Source: Microstegium vimineum
Lineage: Eukaryota; Streptophyta; Magnoliopsida; Poales; Poaceae
Length of the DNA stretch: 64,000 nucleotides
Direction: 5' to 3'
NCBI GenBank assembly: GCA_022036555.1
Contig: CM039126.1
Span: forward strand, 32,883,925-32,947,924
The notes under the pieces are model-generated. The model saw nothing but the letters and a program-made list of their open reading frames with translations, made no database searches and was not told the DNA's origin. The translations under genes were made by a program, and so were the position numbers. The first letter of the stretch is position 1, and each line of letters starts with the position of its first letter. Below are positions 12,901 to 24,168 of the stretch, piece after piece.

Positions 12901-13293
12901 ATTGCCGATAGAGCTGCTCAAGCCAAGAGCGAGGAAGAGAAGCTCAAATTCAAACACCTTGTCGATGAGAAGCACAGAAGCATTGGTCAAGCAAAAGTCT
13001 CCATTGGCAACCTTGACCAAAAAATCTCCCGACTGATGGCAAGGAAGGAGGAGCTACTGGCGGAGCTGCAAAAGGTTGAGGGGGATTTGACAGCTGCCAA
13101 CCAGCAAAAGACCCAACTGTCCGATTCCATCGGGGCCTTGCGGCAAGAAAGAGATCATAATGCCCGACAAGCCATCCTATGGAAGAAGAAAATCAAACCG
13201 GTCGAGGGCTCTGCCGATGCCGACGCCAAGGAGATGGATGAAATAGAGCAAATTCGCCTGCGTGCGATATCAGTTATCCACTCCTTACTGTAA
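9943..13293 (+). pseudogene. Antisense five-exon gene of T2: plant-mobile-domain protein with C-terminal coiled coil
   Basis: Predicted exons: 9943-9969 (MAIQVDIPK), 10083-11541, 11611-11802, 11886-12482 and 12550-13293. Every intron is GT..AG with a GTAAG or GTAAAC donor, and exons 1, 3, 4 and 5 are whole codons. Exon 2 resembles the plant mobile domain (PF10536, aminotransferase-like): HGPASPTLADVYML, then a hydrophobic segment with LPLGRYLLGSVYRL. Exon 4 is Pro/Ala/Ser-rich with a basic KKRRLRL patch. Exon 5 ends in a long Glu/Lys/Leu coiled coil. Exon 2 has two one-base deletions relative to T1, near 10529 and 11110, so this copy is probably dead. It lies between pol and the 3' LTR, converging on pol with about 120 bp between the stops. 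Function is unknown; cellular mobile-domain proteins act in silencing and genome stability. Confidence 0.82.
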
Positions 13294-13414
13294 TGTCTAT
13301 TGTATCGGCAAGGATGTAACTTGATACTTGATCTCGTCTTGTAATATAATGCCAGTTTGTTTTTACCAATGTTTTTATAATTTTTTTTTCTTTTCATCGG
13401 CATTCGACTGAGCA

Positions 13415-16400
13415 CTATGCATCTACCCATATGCTAGGGTAATATCTTTTTAAGTATTTGCCGTTGATCGCCCTAGAAAACACCACTCCTTCGAGAGTTT
13501 CCAAAATGTACGCATTACCAGGAGCAGACTATTTTATCCGATAAGGACCTTCCCAATTAGGGGACCACTTCCGAAATTTAGAGCTCTTAGTCCCAATCGG
13601 TAAAATCAACTTCCAAACCAAATCACCATCGGCAAATTCCTTCACCTTTACTTTCTTGTCATACCATCGGGCCACCCTCTTCTTGTTCTCTTCAATACTA
13701 ATTAATGCCCTCAACTGATGACCTGCCAAATCTTCTAACTCATCTTTCATCAGAGTAATATAATCATCGGTCGTCAACTGATCCTGAAAAGATAATCGCC
13801 TAGAACCAGTTTTAATTTCCCAAGGTAGGACAGCATCGTGTCCATAAACCAACTAATACGGCGAGACCTTGGTTGCACCATGACAAGCCATCCGATATGA
13901 CCACAAAGCTTCGTTTAATACCATGTGCCACCTTCTAGGGTTTTCCTCAATCTTGCGCTTTATAAGCTTAATGACTCCTTTATTGGTCGCTTCAGCCTGA
14001 CCATTAGCTTGAGCATAATAAGGAGAAGAATTTAACACCTTGAAACCCATGCTAACAGCAAAGTCATCAAACTCTCCCGATGTGAACATGGTCCCTTGAT
14101 CGGTAGTAATGGTCTGAGGAATACCAAATCGGTAAACGATGTGCTCCTTAACGAAATCCACCATGTTCGCCGATGTCACCTTCTTCAGGGGGATTGCCTC
14201 AACCCATTTGGTGAAGTAATCGGTAGCAACAAGTATGAACTTGTGCCCCTTGCTCGACGGCGGATAAATCTGGCCGATGAGATCAATAGCCCATCCTCTG
14301 AACGGCCAAGGCTTAATTATAGGATTCATTGCCGATGCAGGCGCCCTTTGCACATTACCAAACTTCTGACAGTCTTGGCACCCTTTGAAATATTTGAAGC
14401 AATCTTCAAGGATTGTCGGCCAATAATATCCATTCCGCCTAATCATCCACTTCATCTTGAATGCCGATTGATGCGCTCCACATACACCCTCATGGATTTC
14501 ACCCATCAGCTCTTTTGATTCCTCTTTGCCAAGACACCTAAGTAAAACCCCATCAATTGTCCGATAATACAACTCATTATCACGGAGCACATACTTAGTA
14601 GCTTGGAACCTTAGACGCCTTTCAACTTTCCTGGATGGATCCCTCAAGTAATCGGCAATCTCCTTTTTCCAGTCATCGGCAACTGTTACCGATGTCGTGA
14701 CTTGAATCGGCTGATATCCCGAGGCATTCTGTGCTAACCGATTGACCTCTTCATTATGCAACCTTGGAATGTGTTCAAGGCGGTATTCTTTGAACTCCTT
14801 TAACAACTGCAAACACCGCTCATGAACAGCAATCAAAACTTCACTTCGGCACTCATACGTCCCGATCAATTGGTTAATCACCAACATAGAATCGCCGAAG
14901 ATTTCAACAACATCGGCACGCACTTCCCTGAGTAACTCCAACCCCTTAAGTAAAACCTGGTATTCAGCCTGATTGTTTGTTGAAGTAGCAACAATCGGTG
15001 ACGAAATCCCGTACCTCTGTCCTCGGGGTGAAATCAAGAGAATACCGATACCTGCTCCATCCTTGCATGTAGACCCATCAAAGAATAGAACCCAAGGAGC
15101 AATCTCAACAAAGCTCACCATATTGCAGTGCTGAGTAACAAAATCGGCCATCACCTGACCCTTAATAGCCTTAGCCGATTCATACCTTAGGTCAAACTCT
15201 GATAGTGCCAGAATCCACTTACCGATTCGTCCACTCAAAATCGGCATTGACAACATGTACTTGACCACATCATCTTTGCAGACAAGAGTGCATTCGGCCG
15301 ACAGTAAATAGTGTCTCAATTTAATGCAAGAGAAGTATAAACATAAGCACAATCTTTCTATGGCCGAATACCTGGTTTCAGCATCCACCAATCTTCTGCT
15401 CAAGTAATATATTACACGTTACTTAATTTCAAACTCTTGAATTAAGGCTGATCCGATAACACCGTCATCGGCAGACAAATATAACCTGAAAGGCTTCCCG
15501 TGTTGAGGTGGAACCAAGACTGGAGGATTTACCAAGTATTTCTTAATCTGCTCTAAGGCTGACTGTTACTCTTCTTTCCATGTAAACTCTTGATCGACTT
15601 TCAACTTTAGCAGAGGACTAAAAGATTTAATCTTACCAGACAGATTGGATATGAATCTTCTAATGAAATTAATCTTGCCGATTAGAGACTGCAACTCAGT
15701 CTTGTTGGTAGGAGCAACCACCTTGTTAATTGCATCAATAGACTTTCTGCTGATTTCAATGCCTCTCTGATGCACCATGAAACCCAGAAACTGCCCTGCC
15801 GATACGCCAAATGCACACTTGTTAGGATTCATTTTTAACCCATGCTCTCTGGTACACTCTAATATTTTCCGCAAATCGGCAAGATGCTTTTTGAAGTCTC
15901 CAGACTTAACCACCACATCATCAATGTAGATTTCGACTATTGTGCCGATATACTTATGAAAGATAAAATTCATCGCCCTCTGATAAGTAGCACCGGCATT
16001 TTTCAAACCAAAAGTCATGACCACCCACTCAAACAAGCCAACGTGACCTGGACATCGGAAAGCAGTCTTGGATATGTCTTCTTCAGCCATGAATATTTGA
16101 TTATACCCAGCATTACCATCCATGAAGCTAATAATTTGATGTCCAGCAGCAGCGTCGATTAGCAGATCGGCAACGGGCATCGGGTAGCCATCCATCGGCG
16201 TAGCCTTGTTAAGCTTCATGAAATCAATGCACACACGAAGTTTTCCATTCTTTTTATACACAGGAACCACATTAGAAATCCAATCGGCATATCGGCATTG
16301 CCGAATAAATCCTGCTTCGATCAACTTGGTAATCTCAGGCTTAATATCAGGTAAGATAGTAGGATTGCATCGGCGTGAAGGCTGCCGATGTGGCTGGAAA

Positions 16401-16648
16401 CCAGACTTGATGGGTAACCGATGTTCAACTATCGATCGGTCTAAACCAGGCATCTCTGTATAATCCCAAGCAAAACAATCTTTATTTTCTTTCAACAAAT
16501 CGGTTAACTGTTGCTTACATTGGGAATCTAACTTAGCACTAATAAAAGTAGGCCTAGGTTTACTACCATCGCCGATGTCGATCTTGAGCAAGTCATCGGC
16601 AGACGTAAAGCCCTGCCCCAATTTTCCGTCATCGGCGAACTGATCCAT
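13415..16648 (-). pseudogene. pol: T2 pol: reverse transcriptase, two RNase H domains, integrase
   Basis: One frame of 1078 codons from the ATG overlapping the gag-protease stop (TAATG) to a TAG at 13415. Reverse transcriptase has catalytic SFMDG at about residue 177 and YIDD at 241-244. A second, archaeal-type RNase H starts near residue 520 (FFDGST, NNQAEY, GDSMLV), the hallmark of the Tat lineage. Integrase has an HHCC finger (H718, H726, C757, C760) and the DDE triad D789, D850, E886 with the canonical 35-residue gap. In-frame stops lie at about 15566 (Q position after WKEE), 15437, 13853 (between SPY and LVYGHD) and 13529 (after GPYRIK). The last RNase H acidic residue reads Asn. Protein products would be truncated. 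Confidence 0.92.
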
Positions 16649-19600
16649 TAAGACTCCTCCTCAGAACCGACTGCTTGGATCGGCTTGATGCGATAATCGG
16701 CAACTTTGAGGAACTCCTAGTCCCAGGCTTCGCCGGATATGCACCTGGTCTGCTCATAAGTGTCCACCTCTGCCGATGCAACAGTAGATGGGGCTTCACC
16801 GCAGATGACCTCAATTTTGTCTCCGATCCACTGTACCAGGCTCTGATGCATAGTAGAAGGGATACAACAATTAGCATGGATCCAATCCCTTCCGAGGAGC
16901 AAGTTGTAAGTGCCTTTGCCGCTGATTACAAAGAACGTTGTCGGCAAAGTCTTACTGCCGATGGTTAAGTCAACACATACGGCTCCCATGGCGGTTGACA
17001 CATTGCCTTCGAAGTCCTTGAGCTTCATGTCGGTCTCGACCAAGTCCTGATCACCTTTGCCAAGCTTTCTGAACATGACATAGGGCATTATATTGATCGA
17101 CGCGCCGCCATCCACCAGCATCTTGGTCATCGGCTGACCGTCCACTTTGCCCTTAACAAACAGAGCCCTTAAGTGCTGCCTCTCATCTTCGGCAGGCTTT
17201 TCAAAGATAGCCGCCATCAGATCCAGCACCAATTGTGCCATATCGGCAGCCTCTTCATCATCGCTAACGGGCGCCATGAACTCCATCGGCAACATGACCA
17301 CCATGTTTATATCTGCCGATGGGCCCCTGTCCTTACGCTTCGGCCTCCATTGCTTCTCTCCCGAGGGTTCTGCATTATCATACAGGTCGTCGTGGCGCTG
17401 GCGCTGAATCCTTCTCTTCTGGGTCTTAGTCAAACCCTTAGGGCACCATGGAGGAAGCTTGGTCTTCCAGACGGGTTGATGCTGCTTCTCACCGCTTACA
17501 TCGGCACTTCTTCCGATGTTGGGATCCCAGGAGAATATCTCTTCGTCGGGCACTCTAGCATTGGCCATCTCCTCCAGCTCCCCCTGGTCAACACGCCTGC
17601 CAAGCCGATCATGGGCACTGAGCTTGCCCCCAGTCGGTCATGTGCAGATCTATTCTCCCTGAGCGGCCTGGCGTATCTGGGTGCCTGATCATCAAAACAA
17701 GGTCTCTTACCTGACCGATCGGTAGCGTAGTACCCATTGCACTCTGGACAGTTATCGGCAGTGGGCAACTTGATGCCTTCCTCCCAGCAATGAACGAAGA
17801 AGGGGCACCTCCAGTGGTCCTTGTGTCGAAGCCATTCCCGATGCTCCTCTTCTTCTTGCCGATATCGTTCTTCACATGATTGCCGATGATTCCGCCTTGG
17901 CTGTTTGTGCGTGATTACAACCCAGGAGCCCTGTCGGCACTGTTACCTTCATCGGCCATCTTCTTACCCTTCCTGTCATCGGCAAACCTCTTTGCGTCGT
18001 GCTCAGGCGCCTGGTAGTTAGGGTCTACCAATGAGTTCCTTCTGGCAGCTTCCGATGTCAGCACTTTGGTTTTTTCACTGATCTCTACCATATTGTTTGG
18101 GAAGGGGTGCTGATCAATCTTCATCGGTTTCTGGACCTTAGAATTTTCAAACTTGATGCGTCCAGATTCAATCTCTGACTGCAACTGCTGCTTGAATACT
18201 TTGCAGTCATTGGTACTGTGTGAGGTCGCGTTATGCCATTTGCAGTACCTGATCTTCTTGAGCTCTTCGGCCGATGGGATCACTTGGTTGGGCGCCAACT
18301 TGATTCGCCCCTCTTGCAGCAGTAAGTCAAACATCCTATCGGCCTTGGTGATATCGAAGGTGAATCTCTCAATCTCCTTTTGACCGAACGGACAAGACAC
18401 AGACTTCTTATCCTTCACCCATTCGGCCGCATCGACATTCATCTCTTCATCCGATCCAGAGTCTTCTTCTTTCCTGATGAAGGTCACCTTCTTGTTCCAA
18501 GTCTTCCTGGGCTCAAAGGCTTTGATATCTTGGTCGGCAATCCTCTGCACCAGGTGACTTAGGCTCTCAAACTCCTGGGACGCGTACTTGTCCTTGATGT
18601 GCGGCAGTAACCCTTGGAAGGCCAAATCTGCTAGTTGCCGATCATCAAGCACCAGACTGTAGCACTTGTTCTTCACGTCCCGCAGCCTTTGCATGAAGCT
18701 CTCTACCGATTCATCGTTGCATTGCCTCATTTTGACCAAATCGGTAAGCTTCTTCTCATGTATGCCAGCAAAGAAGTACTTGTGAAATTGCCTCTCCAGA
18801 TCGGCCCATGTAATTATAGAATTTGAAGGCAACGATATGAACCATGTGAACGCCGATCCAGACAATGACGAAGAGAACAATCTCACCCTTAATTCCTCCC
18901 TGCTGGCAGCTTCTCCACACTGAATAATGAAGCGGTTGATGTGCTCCATTGTTGACGTGTCGTCTTGGCCGGAGAACTTGGTAAAATCGGGCACCTTATA
19001 CCGATTTGGAAGAGGAATCAAGTCATATGCAGGCGGGTACGGGGTCCGATAGGAGTATGTGTTGACCTTGGGCTTGATACCGAATTGCTCTTTCATGACT
19101 TCGGCAATCTTACCGACCCAGTACGCGTCCTGCTCTTGCCGACTCATTGGCTGATTGTCGATTGGTGGAGTTGGCTGACGCGCCTCTTGAAGATGTGCAG
19201 TAGTCGCGGGCGCAGCACCAGTCATCTGAACGCTATGCATCGGCTGACTTACCGATGGATAGTTTGGCATACTTGGCGGAGTTGGCTGAACCATCACATT
19301 CATCGGTTGCTGTACCGATGGTCCGCTCTGAGTGTAAGCTGGGCCTCCATAATAATACGTCGGCGCGCCAGGCTACTGAGCTGGTGGCTGGTTGACCCAT
19401 CCAGGGTTATAAGGCATCGACATATGACTTGCCGATGGTTGATAGCTGACCGGAGCATGCGGCTCTTGAATTCTAGAGCAATTGATCACCAGATTACCTT
19501 GGGGAATCGGTACTCCAGCTCGAGAATTTGCCGCCAGAGATTGACTTGGTGATGCTCCGGTGTTCGGCCTCGGTGATGTAGCCACATCGGCAGACGGTTC

Positions 19601-20011
19601 CACAGGGGTGGAGGACGCCATTGGGGCCGCCGATGGAATTGTAGATGCCAATCCAGGCTGGCGATACGCTGGACCGACATATCGCGGTGCATGTCCTTCT
19701 TTGAATGTTTGCGCGAAGGCATTGTAGACAGTATTGGACAGCACGCTGGAGTGGTTGATCAATGCCTGATTTACAGCAGTATTAACCATCTCTTGTAGCT
19801 TACCAGGGTTGGCGTCGAACGTGACCTGCCGTGGCAACGGCGGATCCTGCTTCTGAATTGCTTCGCCGCTCCTGCTGAGGCTGAAGGACTTGAGATACAA
19901 CTGCTTGTATTCCTCCATAGCCCGTTCCATAGCCTGCTTCTGATCATCTTTCAGATTGGCCTCAGACACTTCAATGACATTCCTCTGGTTGATATCGGCG
20001 TGATCAGCCAT
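16648..20011 (-). pseudogene. gag-pr: T2 gag-protease polyprotein
   Basis: Starts MADHADINQRN, just inside the primer-binding site. Gag has a Pro/Gln-rich N-terminal half and a retrotransposon-gag capsid domain (LSGSAFTWFISLP near 18820). A CPECNGYY-containing Cys region lies near 17750. The aspartic protease has MLVDGGASINIMP near 17100 and LLLGRDWIH near 16880. Lesions: a TAG at 19373-19375, a one-base frameshift near 17918, another near 17620, and a TAG at 16717. The final TAA overlaps the pol ATG by one base, an arrangement shared with T1. Otherwise the frame is well kept. Confidence 0.88.
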
Positions 20012-20041
20012 GCCGAATGTGTAGATCTGTATAATCTTGTC

Positions 20042-20058
20042 CCACTGGGCGTGCCAAA
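20042..20058 (-). other. T2 primer-binding site
   Basis: The minus strand reads TTTGGCACGCCCAGTGG just inside the 5' LTR and matches the T1 site at 1784-1801 with few differences. Confidence 0.6.
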
Positions 20059-20061
20059 AGA

Positions 20062-21142
20062 GGTTTACACAAAAAGCGTCAGATCTGTGAACACCTCAGG
20101 CTATTACCCAAAGCTCGATGTCGAGGGCGTGCCAGTCGATTTGACCAATCAATCGACAAGGATGATAACTAGAACAAACTGAACGAGACGACAGCGATGC
20201 GCCCGTACGTCAAGGCTCAGATTGATCAAGGATAACTAGAGCAGAGCTGAACGAGGCAAACAGCGATGCGCCCGGATTGCCAAAGCTCAGAGGTACTCCC
20301 ACGCGGAACTAGCAAGGATTTGACGGAGATCAAGGTGATGCAGCCCGTCGAAAGCTTGAAGAACTCGTTGATAACTATAGCTAATGAAGTAAAAGGTAAA
20401 TTGCGATAAAAGGTAGAATAAGATAAAATTGGTTTGTTTTTGGATTTTGATTGTATTATTTTTTCCATGGCCCTCGGGCACATATACATATTTATACTCC
20501 CGCATGGAGAGTTGTAGAAAGACACGACACATATCCTTTCTAAAACAAACTCCTACTTCTAAGGAAACTGACTCGCGCAGGAGCCGGATAACAATATTTA
20601 TTTCCTAAACAAACACACCTATTTTAAAGGAAAATAAACGACCCATGCAAGAGTCAGACTCAAACTACTATAATAATACTGGCACAAGACACCAGTTTCC
20701 TTATACTTCTTTTCGATGGAAACTTTCCATCGGTAGACCCCTTCAATCCGCACCTTCCTTCTTTGGCCACTTGCAATCCTTTGCTGCCGCTAAGTGCTAA
20801 GTCACGCCCATCGGCATCGGCAACGTTTTCCCGATTGGCAATCAGCAGCATTTCTTCATCGGTAATCGGCAACCACCCTCTATCGGCAATCAGCAATGAG
20901 CCCTTATCGGCAATCGGCAAGCCATCGGTAATGACTCTTCATCGGCAATCAGTTTCAGTAAGACTTCGCCAATCAATTTATCGGAAAAGCTCATCAGCTT
21001 CCATCGGCAACGCACTTGGTCTTCCCGCAACACTCTCCCATCGGCAACATCAGCTCAAAAATTCTCCCGATGCCGATGGAGAACGGCGACTGACCAGTCA
21101 AGCCTCAGCCCACTTGACACGTGTCGAAAAACGGTGTCAACA
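20062..21142 (-). repeat. T2 5' LTR (minus strand), with expanded repeat
   Basis: 1081 bp. Its inner end is mutated (GGTTTACAC where TGTTGACAC is expected); the outer end is ...GTGTCAACA followed by the GAATG TSD. It carries about 90 bp more than the left LTR, all within 20829-20946. TATA box on the minus strand at 20489-20496. Confidence 0.92.
20811..20956. repeat. ATCGGCAA-type short repeat array in T2 5' LTR
   Basis: About nine copies of ATCGGCAA/ATCGGTAA and ATCAGCAA in some 140 bp. The left LTR has only a few copies at the same place (9266-9330). Unequal slippage after or during replication would explain the 91-bp LTR length difference. Confidence 0.75.
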
Positions 21143-21147
21143 GAATG
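21143..21147. repeat. Target-site duplication of T2, right copy (GAATG)
   Basis: Right partner of 8518-8522. Confidence 0.92.
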
Positions 21148-21460
21148 AAAACGCAGTACCTCATGATATTCTCAAAAGATATGTTGGAGTATAGCGCGGA
21201 AGCTCAAATAACGTTTAAGCATAGAGATATATCATGAAACATGAGACAACTCACAAGATATATTAGTGATAATCAAAGAGTTTGTCACATGCAACCATAT
21301 AAACATCGACCAAAGCATTCACCACATCACACATATAAACAAATGCATAGAAGTAGACATGATGAGAGAGTACGGGGAAATAAAGCATACAAAGATCCAA
21401 ATCCCTCCCCCTATCTCTATACTCGACCCTCTCTCCCCCTTTGGTGTCTAGCACCAAAAA
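21148..21460 (-). other. C1 3' non-coding region between the third ORF and the T2 insertion
   Basis: AT-rich sequence without ORFs. With 8367-8517 it forms the untranslated stretch between the C1 third ORF and the polypurine tract. Confidence 0.6.
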
Positions 21461-24168
21461 CTAAGTGTCTGGGGTTGGAGAAGAAGGTGGAGGAGTTGCA
21501 GCCTTGCGATCGAGCATGATGAAGTCCTGTAGGTCTGACTCGTCTGACTCATCATCTGCCTCGTCCTCTGCAAGTGTAGGTGTAGCTGGGGTGGCCTCTG
21601 GAGCTGTCACTGTAACCTCTGGAGCTGCGGTCTCAACTGACTCCACCTGAGGCTCAGCTGGTGCCTCTGACGGTCCTGCCTCAGTGGTAGCGGGCCTGGG
21701 AACCCGACAAGTGAATACTCGAGGCGAGGGGGACGGTGTCACTGCAAGTGCCACTAGGGACACTACTGCTGCAACCTTTGCAGGCTGAGTCTGAACTGGA
21801 GAAGACACTGCCACAGTAACTGCCTCATCTGCCAAAGATATAGCATCCGTCTGAACTGCAGCTGGAGGAGTAGTGACTGTCTGTGCTGACTGCTCAGGAG
21901 CGATCTCCGACGATGCAACTGAAGAGAGGTAAGTTCCTGTCACCGGAGGATCCACTGCAACTATTGTAGCTAGTGAGACTGGCTGAGCTGCTCCTAGGGA
22001 GTCTTCTCCCGTGATCTCCAGATAAGACGCTGACAGATCTCTCGAGGCCTCTGCTAAGGTAGTTCCCCGGGTAGGAGTGAATCCTGTCTGGAACTCTCCG
22101 GGTGAAGCTATCCAAGAGGACACCTGGGTCCTCGGAGTCTGGTACTCAGGAGAGGCTGCTGGCTGGAATGGAGGAGTAGCTGGTGCCTGACTCTGCTGTC
22201 CTCTGGACGGTAATGCTGGAGTCGGCACCACAACCACTGGAGGCTACTGAGGAGGTGAAGTGAACTACTGCTGCTGTGAGACGCTGGGCAACTGAAACTG
22301 TGGCGTGGAAGTCTGCCCGGAGCTAGAGGCCAGAAGACGCTCAAGTAGCAACGTCTGGGTCTTCTGGATCTCTGCCTGCTGCAGCTGATATGCCAAGAAT
22401 TGACACTGGAACTCGTCCTGTCTGGCCTATGTCTGGGCCTGAGCTGCCAGCTGCTACTCAGCAAGCCTCCGTAGATCGGCAGCCTGTCGTCTCTGCTCCT
22501 CGGCCTGACGTGACTGCTCCTCTTGCATCCTCGATAGAATCGTGAGCAAAGTAGCCTCAGAGGAGCTAGAACCTGGAGCTGCTGCAGTTGTGCCTGAACC
22601 TCTAGCCTCGTGGTCATGAGGCATCGGCGCGTACTCGCGCACGGGCTGGTAGTCCTCGTCAGAACTGTCGGAGTCGAGGTCCTCTCTAAAGACTGTCTCA
22701 GCAGCTATATCAATCTCAGCATCCAAATCTGCATGCTCTGCCTGAGCAATCTGCTCCACTGTAGCATCCGTGACCTCGCCCGACTGTGGTGGCACACCGG
22801 CCTGCCTAGTGCCTGGTCTATAGGCTCTGCTGGGGCGAGGCAAGTTTCCATGTATCACAAGCTGACTCATCGAATAGACTGGGAACTCTGTAGCTGACCT
22901 CGTAAGGGTGACTCTCATGACACCTGACCCGGTCTTGGCAACTATCAAATAAGAGATCCAATGAGCAAACTGCAGCTGCCAATGACCCCTGAACCCAGCA
23001 GCTATAATATCCTCAAGCTCGCTCACAATCAAGTCCCAGAGGTCGAACATCTCCTTCCTGACAATATGGGCAAGGAGCCACAACTGTAGGCGAGTGATCG
23101 TATCTCGGGCTCCAATCTGAGGAAGAACAATGCGTCTGAGTACCTCGTGGAGGATCCGAGCCAGAGGAGTGAGGTCACGTGGCGTACGGCTCGAACCCTC
23201 AGTGAACGGCTGCTGAAAGCATGGCCTCACGAAGTCCGTGGATGGCACTATACCATCGTGAGGTCGGCGGGGGGCCTCCTGATCCCCATAGCACAAACTG
23301 TGGATCCTCGTAGGAGAGGCCTCTAGGTGGAAGAGCTCTCTGAAACGTGCTGCTGTAACCCTGAAATCACGTCCTGAAATCCAAAGTGTAGGAACTCGTG
23401 ATCAGGTGAGATCCACAGAGAGGCGTAGAACTGATATACCCAATCCTTCTAATATGCCCCTGAGCATCCCATCAGATCTGTCAGACCCTGAATGTACTGG
23501 AGATGCTGCAAGATCTCTGGACCACTGATCCCCTCTATGTGGGTAGATGGGCACACCCTGTGGGCCCTGAGAGGAGCATCAGTGTCTATATATGCTCTGT
23601 AGAAATCCTCGTGCACTGTAGTGTAGAAGTCTCGTCCGGCACGGGGGTCCCTCTGAGGTGGGAACTAGGACTGGAAGTCGACAAATCAAAGCAGCTGGAC
23701 TTGCTTCGCTGTAAGCACTCTGACCTGGTGCCTCACTGGGTCTGGGAGCCGAGGTCCTGGAGGGCTAGGTGGTGCACCTAAGCCTCTAGATCGAGTCACT
23801 CGACGGCTCATCAGCTCTCCAATAGTAGAGTGGCCCGCGGCCTCTGTCGGCTCAGTCGCTGGGACTGGCTTTGTCTCCTCAGCCTCTGTGGCCTCAACGG
23901 GCTCTGTCTCTAGAGGTGGAGGGGACTCACGACGCGCTCCACGGCGAGGCGAGAGCCTCAAGCCGGTGCGACATCCACCTCTCTTCGCTAACTCAGCTGC
24001 CTCCGCCACTGCTAGCACGACTGCCGAATCTGGATCCATCGCTGGCCTCTTGCGCTTCCGAGAGATAACCTTTTGCTTTCCCTTTCCCCGGTCAGTGGGT
24101 GGACGTGGTGGAGGTGGAGGGTCACCACCACTACCGGGAACAGGACCTGCATTCTTCGTCCTTGCCAT
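21461..24168 (-). pseudogene. C1 third ORF in the envelope-like position (large, low-complexity tail)
   Basis: Starts MARTKNAGPVPG with a Pro-rich and basic N-terminus (KGKQKVISRKRKR, a likely nuclear signal). A more ordered middle part near 23640-22900 (LWLLAHIVRKEMFDLW, FRGHWQLQFAHWISYLI) resembles proteins annotated as plant transposon-associated. Then follow an acidic stretch (DSDSSDEDYQPV), a Gln/Arg/Glu-rich probable coiled coil near 22520-22350, and a Pro/Ser/Thr/Ala-rich tail ending DDESDESDLQDFIM. Broken by a stop at 23686, at least one frameshift between 23690 and 23300, and TAG codons near 22454, 22415, 22265 and 22245, several at Gln-rich positions. SIRE-type elements carry an env-like ORF here; no clear signal peptide or transmembrane span is visible, so envelope function is not supported. 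Confidence 0.65.

Larger units (their letters stand above)
8523..21142 (-). mobile_element. T2: complete Tat-lineage Ty3 retrotransposon with antisense plant-mobile-domain gene, minus strand
   Basis: About 12.6 kb with both LTRs, a primer-binding site, gag-protease, pol with two RNase H domains and integrase, a convergent antisense spliced gene, and a polypurine tract. It is the best-preserved element in the window: pol has only a few nonsense codons over 1078 codons. It sits in the 3' non-coding part of C1. Its two LTRs are close in sequence, with one expanded repeat, so it is younger than C1 and T1. Confidence 0.93.

Noticed and set aside
14096..14518. Plus-strand ORF opposite T2 integrase
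   Set aside because: It is the complement of well-recognised integrase coding sequence.
20811..20956. Repeat-rich stretch that could be mistaken for a CRISPR-like array
   Set aside because: Repeats are short, variable and without fixed-length spacers, and the sequence lies in a plant retrotransposon LTR.
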